From contig NZ_JAIWYX010000005.1 of assembly GCF_020251205.1 (NCBI RefSeq), positions 62,001 through 126,000 of the forward strand: a stretch of DNA of 64,000 nt, in the 5' to 3' direction. Both the position numbers and the translations under genes were made by a program. This stretch comes from Arthrobacter sp. M4. GTDB taxonomy: Bacteria; Actinomycetota; Actinomycetes; Actinomycetales; Micrococcaceae. Position 1 is the first letter of the stretch. Each line of letters opens with the position of its first letter. Positions 55,359-64,000 of this stretch are shown here, one piece after another. The notes beneath the pieces are model-generated. The model saw nothing but the letters and a program-made list of their open reading frames with translations. It did no database searches and had not been told where the DNA came from.

Positions 55359-55977
55359 CGCATACTTTTTGGAAGGCCAGCCAGATAAGCAAAACAACGA
55401 CGGCGGCAATCGCCGCTCCTGCGAACGTGTCGGTGAGCCAGTGAGCGGCTAGATAAGTGCGACTGAACATCATTGCCAGCACGCCTATGGTGGAGAGGAT
55501 CCACAGCCAAGCCCGGGCAACCATAAGTGCCAGGACTACAACGAACGCAGTAGTGGCTGATACATGCCCTGACGGGTATGAACCAGTGTCTGTCAGAACC
55601 ACGGCATCGGCAGGCCTTGGGCGCCCCACCAACCACTTGGCCAGTTGGGTCAGCCCGAGGGCGGCAAATCCGGCAGTGGCTACAAATGCGGCTGCAAAGG
55701 GCCGTCGGCGGAGCATCAGGAACACAGACAGTAATACGTGGGCCGCGAAGGCACCGGTGTACCCTAGCCAATTCAACACGGCATTCACTCCGTCCCAGAA
55801 AGGAGTGCGGAGGTCTTCCACCCATTGGTGCCAATCGGAGTCCAAGCCAATGAACGGCACGTTGAGCGGATCCGCAGCAAGCAGGAACCCAGGCACAGCC
55901 AAAGCGAGCAAGAGCGTGCTTCCGACGGCCACCGTGGCGCCGACTGGCAGGGGACGGGGATCGAAGAGCCTCGCCAT
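55261..55977 (-). CDS. PAP2 superfamily phosphatase, membrane (238 aa)
   Basis: Lipid-phosphate or undecaprenyl-pyrophosphate phosphatase type. The three motifs are LAKWLVGRPRPAD, SYPSGHVSA and SRTYLAAHWLTD, set among about six helices. The C-terminal tail is basic (RAGRRRRAAAQGE) and is encoded in the stretch shared with the MFS gene on the other strand. Confidence 0.9.
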   Translation of the reverse strand: MARLFDPRPLPVGATVAVGSTLLLALAVPGFLLAADPLNVPFIGLDSDWHQWVEDLRTPFWDGVNAVLNWLGYTGAFAAHVLLSVFLMLRRRPFAAAFVATAGFAALGLTQLAKWLVGRPRPADAVVLTDTGSYPSGHVSATTAFVVVLALMVARAWLWILSTIGVLAMMFSRTYLAAHWLTDTFAGAAIAAVVVLLIWLAFQKVCVRENTDARRMLTWLSRAGRRRRAAAQGESAPQ

Positions 55978-56103
55978 GGCCCAATCCTAGCCATGTGACC
56001 GTTTGAGACCCATGGGATCACGGTCCTGATCTCACGGTGTCCAGGCTCTGGGTCCGGACAGATACCCATGGGAGCCGGCGGACCACCGCGCTAAGGTGGG
56101 CCT

Positions 56104-57672
56104 GTGCAGGAAATCTCCAGCCGCATCTACCGACGTGCTCTCGACCGAGGCTCCATGTCCAGCCGCCAGTTCCGGCGTTTGCTGTGGCACAAAGGACCGG
56201 GCAGGATCGCCGCAATGGACCGGACCCTGGTGAGGGTTGTTTCCCGATTGCCACATGGTGCCCACGACGGATTCTTCCGGGAGTTATCGGCTGCGGCCAC
56301 CAAGGGCAAGCTGTGGTTTGCCGCCGCAGGCCTATTGGCCGTCATCCCAGGCAGGCCACGCCGGGCGGCTCTCCACGGCGTGCTGGCGCTAGGTGTGGCA
56401 TCCGCAGTGACAAACATCGTTTTCAAGACGCTTCTCCCCCGCGCCAGACCGTTGCCGGAACATTTGCCCGTGTTCAGGTTTGTGCACCCCCAGCCCACCA
56501 GTTCGTCCTTGCCATCCGGGCACTCTGCGTCGGCGGTGGCGTTTGCCTTGGGTGCTGGAATGGTGCATCCCGGTGTTGGCCTGGCCTTGGCACCAGTCGC
56601 GGCCGGAGTTGCATACTCTCGTGTGCACACAGGAGCCCATTGGCCCTCGGACGTCCTCTTCGGTTCAGCGATCGGTGCATCAGCGGCGCTCCTAACCCGC
56701 CACTGGTGGCCAGTAAAACCGGAGGTTCCAGAACCAAGGAGGACTCCGGCACGCGCCCCGGAACTCCCAGATGGAGCCGGGCTGGCCATCGTCGTGAACG
56801 AGAAGGGCGGGTCCTATACGCCGGAAACAACCACCACCTTGCAAGAAGCATTCCCCAAGGCGCATATTTTTGAAATCTCGGACGGACAGGATGTTGCCGC
56901 CGAAATCGGCAAAGCGGCTGGCTCAGGTGCCCGGGCTCTGGGTGTGTGGGGCGGAGACGGAACCGTTGGCACCGCGGCGGCTGCCGCCGTCGAACATTCC
57001 CTCCCTCTTTTGGTACTGCCGGGCGGCACCCTGAACCATTTTGCCCGCGACGTATCGATTGACTCGGTGGAGACGGCAGCAACCGTTGCTGCCCTGGGCC
57101 AGGCCGTGCAATTGGACCTGGGCCATGTTCTGGTAGAGCGCGGTCTCGTCGACAGCCCCGAGAGTCTCAGCCTGACCATGCTGAACACTGCCAGCATTGG
57201 GGTGTACCCGAACCTGGTTCGTCGGCGTGAGCATCTGACGGCCGCCCTCGGCAAGCCCTTGGCCGGCGTAGTGGCGGGACTGCGGACGTTTGGCGCTTCA
57301 ACCCCAACGCACGTCAAGATCAACGGCGTCCGGCACAAGATATGGATTCTGTACCTTGGCCGTGGACGCTACTACCCGCGGGACCTTGCGCCGCTGGTCC
57401 GCCCGGTTCTTGATGACGGCCTTTTGGACATCCGGATGGTCACCGCGGACGAGCCATTTGCCCGGGTGCGGCTGCTCTGGGCGGTCCTCACTGGAACGGC
57501 CGGGTCATCCAAAGTCACCCACCTACGTGAGGCGGACAGCCTGGTGGTGGAAGCCGACAACCAATCGCTTGTACTGGCCGTTGACGGGGAGCCTCTCCCG
57601 GGCGTTCGTCGGGCAGAGTTCACTGTCCGCCGCAGTGCGCTGGTGTGCTATGCGCCACACAGCGTCCTCTGA
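56104..57672 (+). CDS. PAP2 phosphatase fused to a diacylglycerol-kinase-like lipid kinase (522 aa)
   Basis: N-terminal half: PAP2 domain with KTLLPRARPLPE, SSLPSGHSAS and SRVHTGAHWPSD. C-terminal half (from about residue 225): DAGK/sphingosine-kinase catalytic fold with LGVWGGDGTVGTAAAAAV and LPGGTLNHFARD, the nucleotide-binding GGDGT and GGT motifs. Such fusions in actinobacteria could interconvert a lipid alcohol and its phosphate. Start is GTG. It lies divergent from the stand-alone PAP2 gene. Confidence 0.92.
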   Translation: MQEISSRIYRRALDRGSMSSRQFRRLLWHKGPGRIAAMDRTLVRVVSRLPHGAHDGFFRELSAAATKGKLWFAAAGLLAVIPGRPRRAALHGVLALGVASAVTNIVFKTLLPRARPLPEHLPVFRFVHPQPTSSSLPSGHSASAVAFALGAGMVHPGVGLALAPVAAGVAYSRVHTGAHWPSDVLFGSAIGASAALLTRHWWPVKPEVPEPRRTPARAPELPDGAGLAIVVNEKGGSYTPETTTTLQEAFPKAHIFEISDGQDVAAEIGKAAGSGARALGVWGGDGTVGTAAAAAVEHSLPLLVLPGGTLNHFARDVSIDSVETAATVAALGQAVQLDLGHVLVERGLVDSPESLSLTMLNTASIGVYPNLVRRREHLTAALGKPLAGVVAGLRTFGASTPTHVKINGVRHKIWILYLGRGRYYPRDLAPLVRPVLDDGLLDIRMVTADEPFARVRLLWAVLTGTAGSSKVTHLREADSLVVEADNQSLVLAVDGEPLPGVRRAEFTVRRSALVCYAPHSVL

Positions 57673-57878
57673 ACCGCAGCAGTCCCCAGCGTGTGTGATG
57701 CGCCTCAAGGTGAACTGCCCCTCAAGGTGAATACCGAATCTCCGGATCATCCATGGGGAGTACCCTGATCGCACCCTGAATCATCCCTGGGATAGGCGAT
57801 TTCCGTGCCATGCGTGACTAGCGTTGAAAGCACAGTCCCCAACATCCACCGCCCCACCCGAGCGAAGGGATCGCTTCC

Positions 57879-58856
57879 ATGATCGAGGCAAGAGGCCTCA
57901 AGAAGGTCTACGGCGACAAAACCGCCGTCGATGGCATCAACTTCACTGTCCAGCCCGGTAAGGTAACCGGGTTCCTAGGCCCGAACGGAGCCGGAAAGTC
58001 CACCACCATGCGGATGATCATGGGACTTGACCGGCCGACGGCGGGTGACGTTACCGTCAACGGCAAGCACTACGCGCAGCACAAGGCCCCGCTACACCAG
58101 GTGGGCGCGCTGCTGGATGCCAAGGCTTTCCACACAAGCCGCTCAGCCTACAACCACCTGCGGGCCATGGCGGCTACCCACGGCATCCCGAAGTCCCGCG
58201 TGGATGAGGTCATCGACATGACCGGCCTTTCCGCCGTCGCCAAAAAGAAGGCAGGCGGCTTTTCATTGGGTATGGGACAAAGGCTGGGCATCGCGAATGC
58301 CTTGCTTGGGGACCCCCAGACGCTCATCCTGGACGAGCCCGTCAACGGCCTGGATCCGGAAGGTGTCCTGTGGGTCCGCAACCTTGCCCGCTACCTGGCA
58401 CGCGAGGGCAAGACGGTGTTCATTTCCAGCCACCTCATGTCGGAAATGTCCCAAACCGCAGATCACCTGATTGTGATTGGCCGCGGAAGGATCATCGCCG
58501 ACACCAGCGTGGAAGAGCTGATCGAAAGCCAGTCCCGCAAGCGCACGCGGGTCCGCACCGCCGAAACAACGCGTCTCGCTGGACTTTTGGCAGGCGACGG
58601 CGTCAAGGTGGCCCAGGATGAGCCGGAGACACTTGAAGTCTCGGGACTGGATCCGCACGATATCGCCCGCCTGGCCCTTGACCACCGTGTGCTTGTGTAC
58701 GAATTGACCCCTCTGAACTCATCGCTGGAGGAAGCCTACTTCCAGCTCACCAGGGACGAGGTGGAGTACCACTCCCACCTCAGCCCGCACCAAGCCCCGC
58801 AACCAGCCGGCAACATCCCCGCGCCGGAAGCAACCACGGGAGGAACACAGTCATGA
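57879..58856 (+). CDS. ABC transporter ATP-binding protein (325 aa)
   Basis: Walker A is GPNGAGKSTTMRMI, the signature region FSLGMGQRLGIANALLGDP and Walker B LILDEPVNGLDPEG. The C-terminal part carries a DrrA/CcmA-like regulatory extension. With the permease gene (4-base overlap) and the two-component system behind it, it resembles antibiotic or lipid-stress exporters of the BcrA/DrrA type. Substrate is unknown. Confidence 0.94.
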   Translation: MIEARGLKKVYGDKTAVDGINFTVQPGKVTGFLGPNGAGKSTTMRMIMGLDRPTAGDVTVNGKHYAQHKAPLHQVGALLDAKAFHTSRSAYNHLRAMAATHGIPKSRVDEVIDMTGLSAVAKKKAGGFSLGMGQRLGIANALLGDPQTLILDEPVNGLDPEGVLWVRNLARYLAREGKTVFISSHLMSEMSQTADHLIVIGRGRIIADTSVEELIESQSRKRTRVRTAETTRLAGLLAGDGVKVAQDEPETLEVSGLDPHDIARLALDHRVLVYELTPLNSSLEEAYFQLTRDEVEYHSHLSPHQAPQPAGNIPAPEATTGGTQS

Positions 58857-59791
58857 GCGCCACAACGTCCGCCCGGCACGCCGCCGGTACGCCGGCCACC
58901 AACAGCCCCTCACCGCTTGCCTCAGCTGCGGGTAACCACGGCGTCAACCTTCTTCGCGTACTGAACTCCGAGTTCCTGAAGTTCCGGACCCTTATGAGCA
59001 CCAAGCTTCTGGTGGTGCTGACGCTCGTGGCGATTGTTGGGGTCGGGTGGCTTTCGGCCCTGGTCCGGTGGAACATCATCGACAGCATGGTGAAGGGCCT
59101 AGGCCGGAACGGCGGTCCTGGCGGCCAGAAGTTGACTGCCGAGCAGGCCGTGCAGTCCTTCCCTCCCGGCCAGGGGTTTGACCTCTACAACCTGCCCAAT
59201 GCTGGGCTGAACATCGGTATCCTGGTCCTCGGTTCACTGGCCGTCCTGTTCATCGCTTCGGAGTACGCCACCGGGATGATCCGTTCCACCATGAACGCCG
59301 CCCCGGGCCGGATCTCCACGTTCGTGGCCAAGGCCATCGTGCTGGTGCTGATCTCCTACGTACTTTCCATCATCGGTGGACTCATCACGTTCGCACTGTC
59401 CCAGCCGATGTTTGAGGGCCTTGGCCTGAAACTCAACTGGGGTACAGACGGAGTGCTGTACAGCCTGCTCACCGGCGGCCTGTACGTCTCCGGTGTCGCA
59501 CTGATCGGACTTTCCCTTGGCACGCTATTGAAGAATTCCGCGGGCGGTATCACCGTCCTGGTGGGCATTATGTTCGTCCTGCCCTTTGCTGCCAACTTCC
59601 TGCAGTTCGCCCCTGGCGAGTTCTGGAAGTACGTGCCCCAGTACCTGCCCAGCGAAGCCGCCGGCCGATTCCTAGCCATCGGCAGGGCAGAGGGGATCCT
59701 CGATCCGGCAATGGGTGGGCTGATCTTCCTCGGCTACGTCATCCTGTTCCTCGTGCCGGCACTTATCGCCATCAAGAAGCGGGATGTCTAA
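58853..59791 (+). CDS. ABC transporter permease, ABC-2 type (312 aa)
   Basis: Six predicted helices: an N-terminal anchor (LLVVLTLVAIVGVGWLSALV), a large outside loop, then IGILVLGSLAVLFIASEYAT. Next are VLVLISYVLSIIGGLITFAL and VSGVALIGLSLGTLLKNS, and the last is LIFLGYVILFLVPALIAI. The EYATGMIRSTMNAAP motif is typical of this permease family. Overlaps the ATPase gene and the kinase gene, so all four genes of the set are coupled. Confidence 0.92.
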   Translation: MSATTSARHAAGTPATNSPSPLASAAGNHGVNLLRVLNSEFLKFRTLMSTKLLVVLTLVAIVGVGWLSALVRWNIIDSMVKGLGRNGGPGGQKLTAEQAVQSFPPGQGFDLYNLPNAGLNIGILVLGSLAVLFIASEYATGMIRSTMNAAPGRISTFVAKAIVLVLISYVLSIIGGLITFALSQPMFEGLGLKLNWGTDGVLYSLLTGGLYVSGVALIGLSLGTLLKNSAGGITVLVGIMFVLPFAANFLQFAPGEFWKYVPQYLPSEAAGRFLAIGRAEGILDPAMGGLIFLGYVILFLVPALIAIKKRDV

Positions 59792-61223
59792 ACCCCAGGC
59801 CACATCGGCCAATCTGGCAAAGGACGCGTCAGCCTTCCCGGCTGATGCGTCCTTTGCCGAGATTGCGGCACGGCGACGTGGCCGCATTAGGCGCTTCTTC
59901 TACGACCGTCCGCTGGCGATGGACGTTGTTGTGGTTCTCATTTACCTCGTGCTCGCGGCGCCGACCTTGATCGGTTCCGTTGTGGAGGGAAAGTGGCTCG
60001 CCGCCGTCGTTCTGTCCGCAATTGCGGCGGTCCTCATGGCCAGGCGCCGGTATGCGGTGACGGTGGCCGCCGTCGTCGCTGTCCTGGAAGTCCTGGCGAC
60101 GCTCCTAAACCCTTGGGGCTCCAACGTTTCCGCAGGGCTGTGGTTCGCCCTCTATGCTGTGGGCGTCAGCCGGCCACGTGGCCGGGCACTCGTTATTTTC
60201 GCGCTGGCAAGCCTGCCGTTGTCCCTGTTGTACCTCTTTATGAGCCCCGATACGTTGCGGCCCAACGCCGAGGGAATGCCGGAGAACTTCCATCTGGTCA
60301 GCAACATCGCCGCATCGGTCTCAATTGTGCTTTCAAACTTGATCGCCCTTGGCATTGGTATCTCGGTCCGCCAGCGCCGCGAGCACGAACAGGAAGTAGC
60401 TGCGTGGGCAGCGCGGACGGCTCAGCTAGGTTCGGTCAACGAACGCACGCGCATCGCCCGGGAAATGCACGACGTCGTGGCGCACTCCCTGACAGTGATG
60501 ATCAGTCTCTCCGACGGCGCCGCTGTGGTGGTCCGGAAGGATCCCGAGCGTGCCGGCGAGGTGCTGGGCGAACTGTCACGCACAGGCCGCACGGCGCTTG
60601 CGGACATGCGGCGCGTCCTGGGCGTCCTCAGGGACGAGTCGAGGGAATATCCGCCGCTGCAGCCGGTCGCCGCAGGAAACGACCTTTCCGCGCTCCTTGA
60701 CGGCTTCCGCACGGCCGGGCTGCCGCTGCATGTCCAGTACAGTGGTCCCGCGCTGCCGGATGATCCGGCTTTTGGCCTGACTGTATACCGCATCCTGCAG
60801 GAGTCGCTCACCAATGTTCTGCGTTACGCCCGCGGCTTGAGCAGGGTGGACGTTGAGATCGCGCGCGACGGCGATGCGGTCACCATTGACGTGTCCGACG
60901 ACGGCCGGGCAGCTTTTGATGACCGGGTACCAGCGGGCACCACCGCAAGTGGGGCGCGTGCCGCCGTCGAAACTCTCGGGGTGGGGCAGTTAGCTGCTTC
61001 CGGCAGCGGCGGCCCCCACAGCGGCGGCTCCCCCAGCGGGTTGGGGGCAGGCCATGCCGGACCTGGACCCCTCCCTTCGGGCCTCGGCACAGGACAGGGC
61101 ATCAACGGGATGCGCGAACGTGCAAGGATCTTCTCTGGCAGCGTCGACGCCGGGCATGGTCCGCGAGGGGGTTGGCGCGTCCATACGGAGCTTTATTGGA
61201 ACTCAGATCGGGGGAAATCATGA
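59784..61223 (+). CDS. Sensor histidine kinase, NarL-partner (HisKA_3) type (479 aa)
   Basis: Four or more membrane helices form the sensor (residues about 45-210). The dimerisation domain has the phosphorylated His in RTRIAREMHDVVAHSL. The ATPase N-box is in ILQESLTNVLRYAR and the G1 region in DVSDDGRA. A Gly/Ser/Pro-rich segment of about 70 residues (GSGGPHSGGSPSGLG...) then precedes the G2 motif GINGMRERA. That insertion is unusual. The gene overlaps the permease by 8 bases. Confidence 0.92.
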   Translation: MSKPQATSANLAKDASAFPADASFAEIAARRRGRIRRFFYDRPLAMDVVVVLIYLVLAAPTLIGSVVEGKWLAAVVLSAIAAVLMARRRYAVTVAAVVAVLEVLATLLNPWGSNVSAGLWFALYAVGVSRPRGRALVIFALASLPLSLLYLFMSPDTLRPNAEGMPENFHLVSNIAASVSIVLSNLIALGIGISVRQRREHEQEVAAWAARTAQLGSVNERTRIAREMHDVVAHSLTVMISLSDGAAVVVRKDPERAGEVLGELSRTGRTALADMRRVLGVLRDESREYPPLQPVAAGNDLSALLDGFRTAGLPLHVQYSGPALPDDPAFGLTVYRILQESLTNVLRYARGLSRVDVEIARDGDAVTIDVSDDGRAAFDDRVPAGTTASGARAAVETLGVGQLAASGSGGPHSGGSPSGLGAGHAGPGPLPSGLGTGQGINGMRERARIFSGSVDAGHGPRGGWRVHTELYWNSDRGKS

Positions 61224-61906
61224 GTGAAGAAGGCAAGATCAAGGTCCTGCTGGTGGACGACCAGCCGCTGTTGCGGATGGGTTTCAGGCTGATCCTCGAG
61301 GGCGAAGAGGACCTGGAGATCGTCGGCGAGGCCTCTGACGGGGCAGAGGCTGTCCGCACCGTGGACGCTGCACGGCCTGACGTAGTCCTCATGGATATCC
61401 GAATGCCCATCCTGGACGGAATCGAAGCCACGCGAAGGATTACTGAATCCGGCTCCCCCGCGAGGGTCATCATCCTCACCACTTTCGACCTGGACGAGTA
61501 TGCCTTCTCAGGGCTTCAGGCCGGTGCCTCCGCCTTCCTGCTGAAGGATGTGGCGCCAGCGGAGCTTGTCCAGGCAGTTCGACTGGTGGCCAGCGGAGAC
61601 GCCGTGGTGGCGCCGCGAGTAACACAAAGACTGCTCGAAACGTACGTGCGCGGCCACCGGACGCCAGCGCAGCCAGCGCCGGACCCGTTGTTGGCCGAAC
61701 TCACGCGGCGCGAGACCGAGGTCCTGGAAACCATTGCCGCCGGACTGTCCAACGCTGAAATCGCGCAGAAGTTCTTCCTGTCCGAGGCCACTGTCAAAAC
61801 GCACGTCCGCAGGATCCTCAGCAAGTTGCAACTGCGCGACAGGGTCCAGGCCGTGGTGTATGCCTATGAAACCGGTCTGGTAGTGCCGAGCAATCCCGAC
61901 TACTGA
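61220..61906 (+). CDS. Response regulator, NarL/LuxR type (228 aa)
   Basis: Receiver domain with the phospho-acceptor in VVLMDIRMPILDG, preceded by LLVDDQPLLRMGF. A LuxR-type helix-turn-helix follows (LTRRETEVLETIAAGLSNAE and IAQKFFLSEATVKTHVRRIL). I start at the ATG that overlaps the kinase stop. It should control the ABC transporter genes upstream (inference from the four-gene unit). Confidence 0.94.
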   Translation: MSEEGKIKVLLVDDQPLLRMGFRLILEGEEDLEIVGEASDGAEAVRTVDAARPDVVLMDIRMPILDGIEATRRITESGSPARVIILTTFDLDEYAFSGLQAGASAFLLKDVAPAELVQAVRLVASGDAVVAPRVTQRLLETYVRGHRTPAQPAPDPLLAELTRRETEVLETIAAGLSNAEIAQKFFLSEATVKTHVRRILSKLQLRDRVQAVVYAYETGLVVPSNPDY

Positions 61907-61969
61907 GCTCACAGCAGGCACACAGCATAGGTATGTTCACTCCATAGGCCACCGCTGTTCCATGGATGC

Positions 61970-62890
61970 ATGACGAAGAACCAAGATAGCCGTGGCCCGC
62001 ACCCCTACCATGACCGTGGGCTCGAGTTCGACCTCTCGGTCCTCCTCAGCCGCCGACGGACACTGGGTGTCCTGATCGGCGGCGGTGCCGCCGTTGCCCT
62101 CGCCGCCTGCACTCCGGGAGCTGGCAGCGGTACCAGTTCGACGGCGTCGGGCACCTCAACTGCCGCGGCAAGCCCTGGCGCAACAGCCAGTTCGACGACG
62201 GCACCGGCCTCCAGTGCGCCAGCGTCAGCTTCCGCAACGGTCACCCGGGCGATTGCGGAGTGCGGCGTGGAGATCCCGCAGGAGACATCCGGCCCCTTTC
62301 CAGGCGACGGCTCAAACGGTCCCAACGTCCTGGAGGCTTCCGGCGTCGTACGACAGGACATCACCACCAGCTTCGGCACGTCCAACACAAAGGCCCCGGG
62401 TGTGCCGCTCAAGGTCACCCTGACCCTGTTGAACAACTCGAACGGCTGCAAACCGCTGGCCGGAGCCGCCGTCTACGCCTGGCATTGCGACAGGGACGGG
62501 AAGTACTCCATGTACGACAACGACCTGGAGAATGAAAACTACCTGCGCGGAGTCCAGGAAGCTGACGCCAACGGGCAGCTCAGCTTCACCACAATTTTCC
62601 CCGGTGCTTACAACGGGCGATGGCCGCACATCCATTTCGAGGTGTTCGAATCGATGAGCAACGCCACTGACGCCGGCAGGGTCCTGCGTGTTTCCCAGAT
62701 TGCCCTCACGGAGGCCGCCTGCAAGGACGTCTACGCAAGCGCCGGTTACGAAACCAGTGCCCGAAATTTCCCCAACACGCCCCTGACCAGGGACAACGTC
62801 TTTGGAAACGACGGCGGCATCTACCAGCTGGCAACGATGACCGGCTCCGCCTCCGGCGGCTACACGGCAACGCTCAACGTTACTGTGTGA
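61970..62890 (+). CDS. Exported intradiol ring-cleavage dioxygenase-like protein, lipoprotein (306 aa)
   Basis: The N-terminus has SRRRTLGVLIGGGAAVALAA followed by a lipobox Cys, with a twin-Arg element, so Tat export and lipid anchoring are likely. A Ser/Thr/Ala linker leads to the intradiol fold (LAGAAVYAWHCDRDGKYSMY, then IFPGAYNGRWPHIHFEVFE with a Tyr and the two His iron ligands). Classical catechol or protocatechuate dioxygenases are cytoplasmic. Substrate is unknown. The last bases overlap the DUF4190 gene on the other strand. Confidence 0.88.
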   Translation: MTKNQDSRGPHPYHDRGLEFDLSVLLSRRRTLGVLIGGGAAVALAACTPGAGSGTSSTASGTSTAAASPGATASSTTAPASSAPASASATVTRAIAECGVEIPQETSGPFPGDGSNGPNVLEASGVVRQDITTSFGTSNTKAPGVPLKVTLTLLNNSNGCKPLAGAAVYAWHCDRDGKYSMYDNDLENENYLRGVQEADANGQLSFTTIFPGAYNGRWPHIHFEVFESMSNATDAGRVLRVSQIALTEAACKDVYASAGYETSARNFPNTPLTRDNVFGNDGGIYQLATMTGSASGGYTATLNVTV

Positions 62891-63269
62891 GGGAGTGCGC
62901 GCTGACGCTGGATCCTGACATGACTCCCATCATTCCCACGCTGACCACTATGAGTACGAGGACAACCCAGCCGAGCAGCATGATTCCGTTGAGGATCACG
63001 CCTGTAACCGCCATGCCCTTTCCTGCGGGTTCCCTGCGGAGGCCAACAATTCCCAGGATGAGACCGATGCAGGGGGCAATGAACGTCCAGCCGAGGAAGA
63101 TGCTGCACAAGCCGAGCACCATGGAGGCCACGGAGAAACCTTTGGGCTGGCTCGGCACCACCACCCAGGGAGCGGAAGCCGGACTGTACGGTGGCTGCTG
63201 CGGCGGATAGGCGGAACCTTCGGGGAACGGCGGCGGGGAGGCAGGAGGTTGTGACGGTGGCTGGCTCAT
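62880..63269 (-). CDS. DUF4190 domain membrane protein (129 aa)
   Basis: A Pro/Gln/Ser-rich N-terminal third is followed by two close helices with the DUF4190 pattern: GFSVASMVLGLCSIFLGWTF, then LILGIVGLRREPAGKGMAVT and GVILNGIMLLGWVVLVLIVV. Common in actinobacteria, with no function assigned. It overlaps the dioxygenase gene by 11 bases tail to tail. Confidence 0.88.
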   Translation of the reverse strand: MSQPPSQPPASPPPFPEGSAYPPQQPPYSPASAPWVVVPSQPKGFSVASMVLGLCSIFLGWTFIAPCIGLILGIVGLRREPAGKGMAVTGVILNGIMLLGWVVLVLIVVSVGMMGVMSGSSVSAHSLTQ

Positions 63270-63435
63270 AACCCGAAGGCTAGGGCACGGAAATCGGCAC
63301 TGAGTGGTGTTTTGCCGCTAACTGAGTGGAGATTCGGCCGAAATTGAGTGTCCGCGGCGTTGGTTCACCTGAGTCCCACACCGGCATTGGCCGTGCTCGC
63401 CAAGGGGCCCTGACCACCGGACTAGACTCGGTGCC

Positions 63436-64000
63436 ATGCCTTCAAACCCCGCTGCACTCGACCACATCCAGGACCTGGGCGCCTACGTCAGCGCGTCGCC
63501 GTCGAGCTACCACGCGGTACATGAGGCGGCCCGGCGGTTGGACGCAGCCGGCTTCAAGCGGCTGGACGAACTCCAGTCCTGGGACAACCCGACGCCGGGC
63601 GGCAGCTACATTATCCGCGACGGTGCCTTGATCGCTTGGGTGCTTCCCGAAGGCGCCGGGCCATCCACGGGGTTCCACATCATCGGCACACACACTGATT
63701 CGCCGTCGTTCAAGCTCAAGCCGAAGCCCACCACGGGCAAGTTAGGTTGGCTCCAGGCGGGGGTCGAAATCTACGGCGGACCCTTGCTGAATTCCTGGTT
63801 GGACCGTGAACTCCAGCTCGCCGGTCGACTCGTGACGCTTGACGGCACCGAGCACCTGACCGCGACTGGCCCGCTCCTCCGCTTTCCCCAGTTGGCGATC
63901 CACTTGGACCGCGCCGTGAACGAGGGACTCACGCTCGACAAGCAGCAGCATATGAACCCAGTATTTGGCCTGGGAGATCCCGCGCAGCAGGACTTGCTGG
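63436..64000 (+). CDS. M18 family aminopeptidase, 5' part (runs off window)
   Basis: The frame is open to the window end. Start MPSNPAALDHIQDLGAYVSA, then AWVLPEGAGPSTGFHIIGTH, where HIIGTHTDSP holds the first zinc-ligand His and Asp of the M18 dinuclear site. LKLKPKPTTGK and GGPLLNSWLDRELQLAGR match the family. A cytoplasmic peptidase that removes N-terminal residues, often acidic ones (family knowledge). Confidence 0.93.
   Translation, partial: MPSNPAALDHIQDLGAYVSASPSSYHAVHEAARRLDAAGFKRLDELQSWDNPTPGGSYIIRDGALIAWVLPEGAGPSTGFHIIGTHTDSPSFKLKPKPTTGKLGWLQAGVEIYGGPLLNSWLDRELQLAGRLVTLDGTEHLTATGPLLRFPQLAIHLDRAVNEGLTLDKQQHMNPVFGLGDPAQQDLL

Overview
The window is the replication-origin region of a high-GC actinobacterium. 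Gene order (pknB, pabA, sortase E, crgA ... rhomboid, ppiA, tRNA-Ala, tRNA-Ile, DUF3566, gyrA, gyrB, dciA, recF, gnd, dnaN, oriC, dnaA, rpmH, rnpA, yidD, yidC, jag, rsmG, parA, parB ... trxA, trxB, murJ, cca) and protein style point to the Micrococcaceae, most likely Arthrobacter in the broad sense (including Paenarthrobacter and Pseudarthrobacter). The genus is inferred from family knowledge; no database was searched.

Layout. 1-3.0 kb: 3' end of the PASTA kinase gene pknB, a minus-strand sortase E / small membrane protein / pabA group, and crgA. 3.0-6.3 kb: a DNA-alkylation repair island with two O6-alkylguanine-DNA methyltransferases, a sigma-70-like factor translationally coupled to the second of them, alkB and a tag-like glycosylase. 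6.3-7.1 kb: a gene-free stretch between convergent genes, rich in DnaA boxes. 7.1-12.1 kb: rhomboid, cyclophilin, an 11-residue-repeat protein, GT2, EamA, two tRNAs. 12.2-22 kb: minus-strand gyrase and dnaN-gnd-recF-dciA groups. 21.9-24.4 kb: oriC (dnaN-dnaA) and the dnaA-rpmH divergent region. 24.4-30.1 kb: plus-strand rpmH to parB.

30.1-38.1 kb is the most unusual part: almost 8 kb without a convincing gene. It carries eight perfect 14-bp parS cores and two one-mismatch copies (another perfect one lies inside parA), a second DnaA-box cluster that includes four boxes at an exact 12-bp spacing, three short-period tandem arrays, a diverged 135-bp tandem duplication and a possible insertion-sequence end. 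I read it as a centromere-like ParB loading zone with a possible DnaA-binding module inside it.

38.1-64 kb: thioredoxin system, a MurJ partner protein and MurJ, Nudix, CCA-adding enzyme, phosphoglycerate-mutase-like phosphatase, a 45-aa protein gene with a near-ideal ribosome binding site and its own terminator, GT87, HxlR, DUF1801, a lipoprotein PBP, an FAD monooxygenase, a DeoR/MFS pair, two PAP2 enzymes (one fused to a lipid kinase), an ABC transporter with its two-component system, an exported intradiol dioxygenase-like protein, a DUF4190 protein, and the 5' end of an M18 aminopeptidase gene.

How the parts fit together: DnaA, DnaN, RecF, DciA, gyrase and oriC start and sustain replication. 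ParA, ParB and the parS zone would segregate the newly copied origins. CrgA, PknB, MurJ and its partner link this region to cell-wall growth, as in other actinobacteria.
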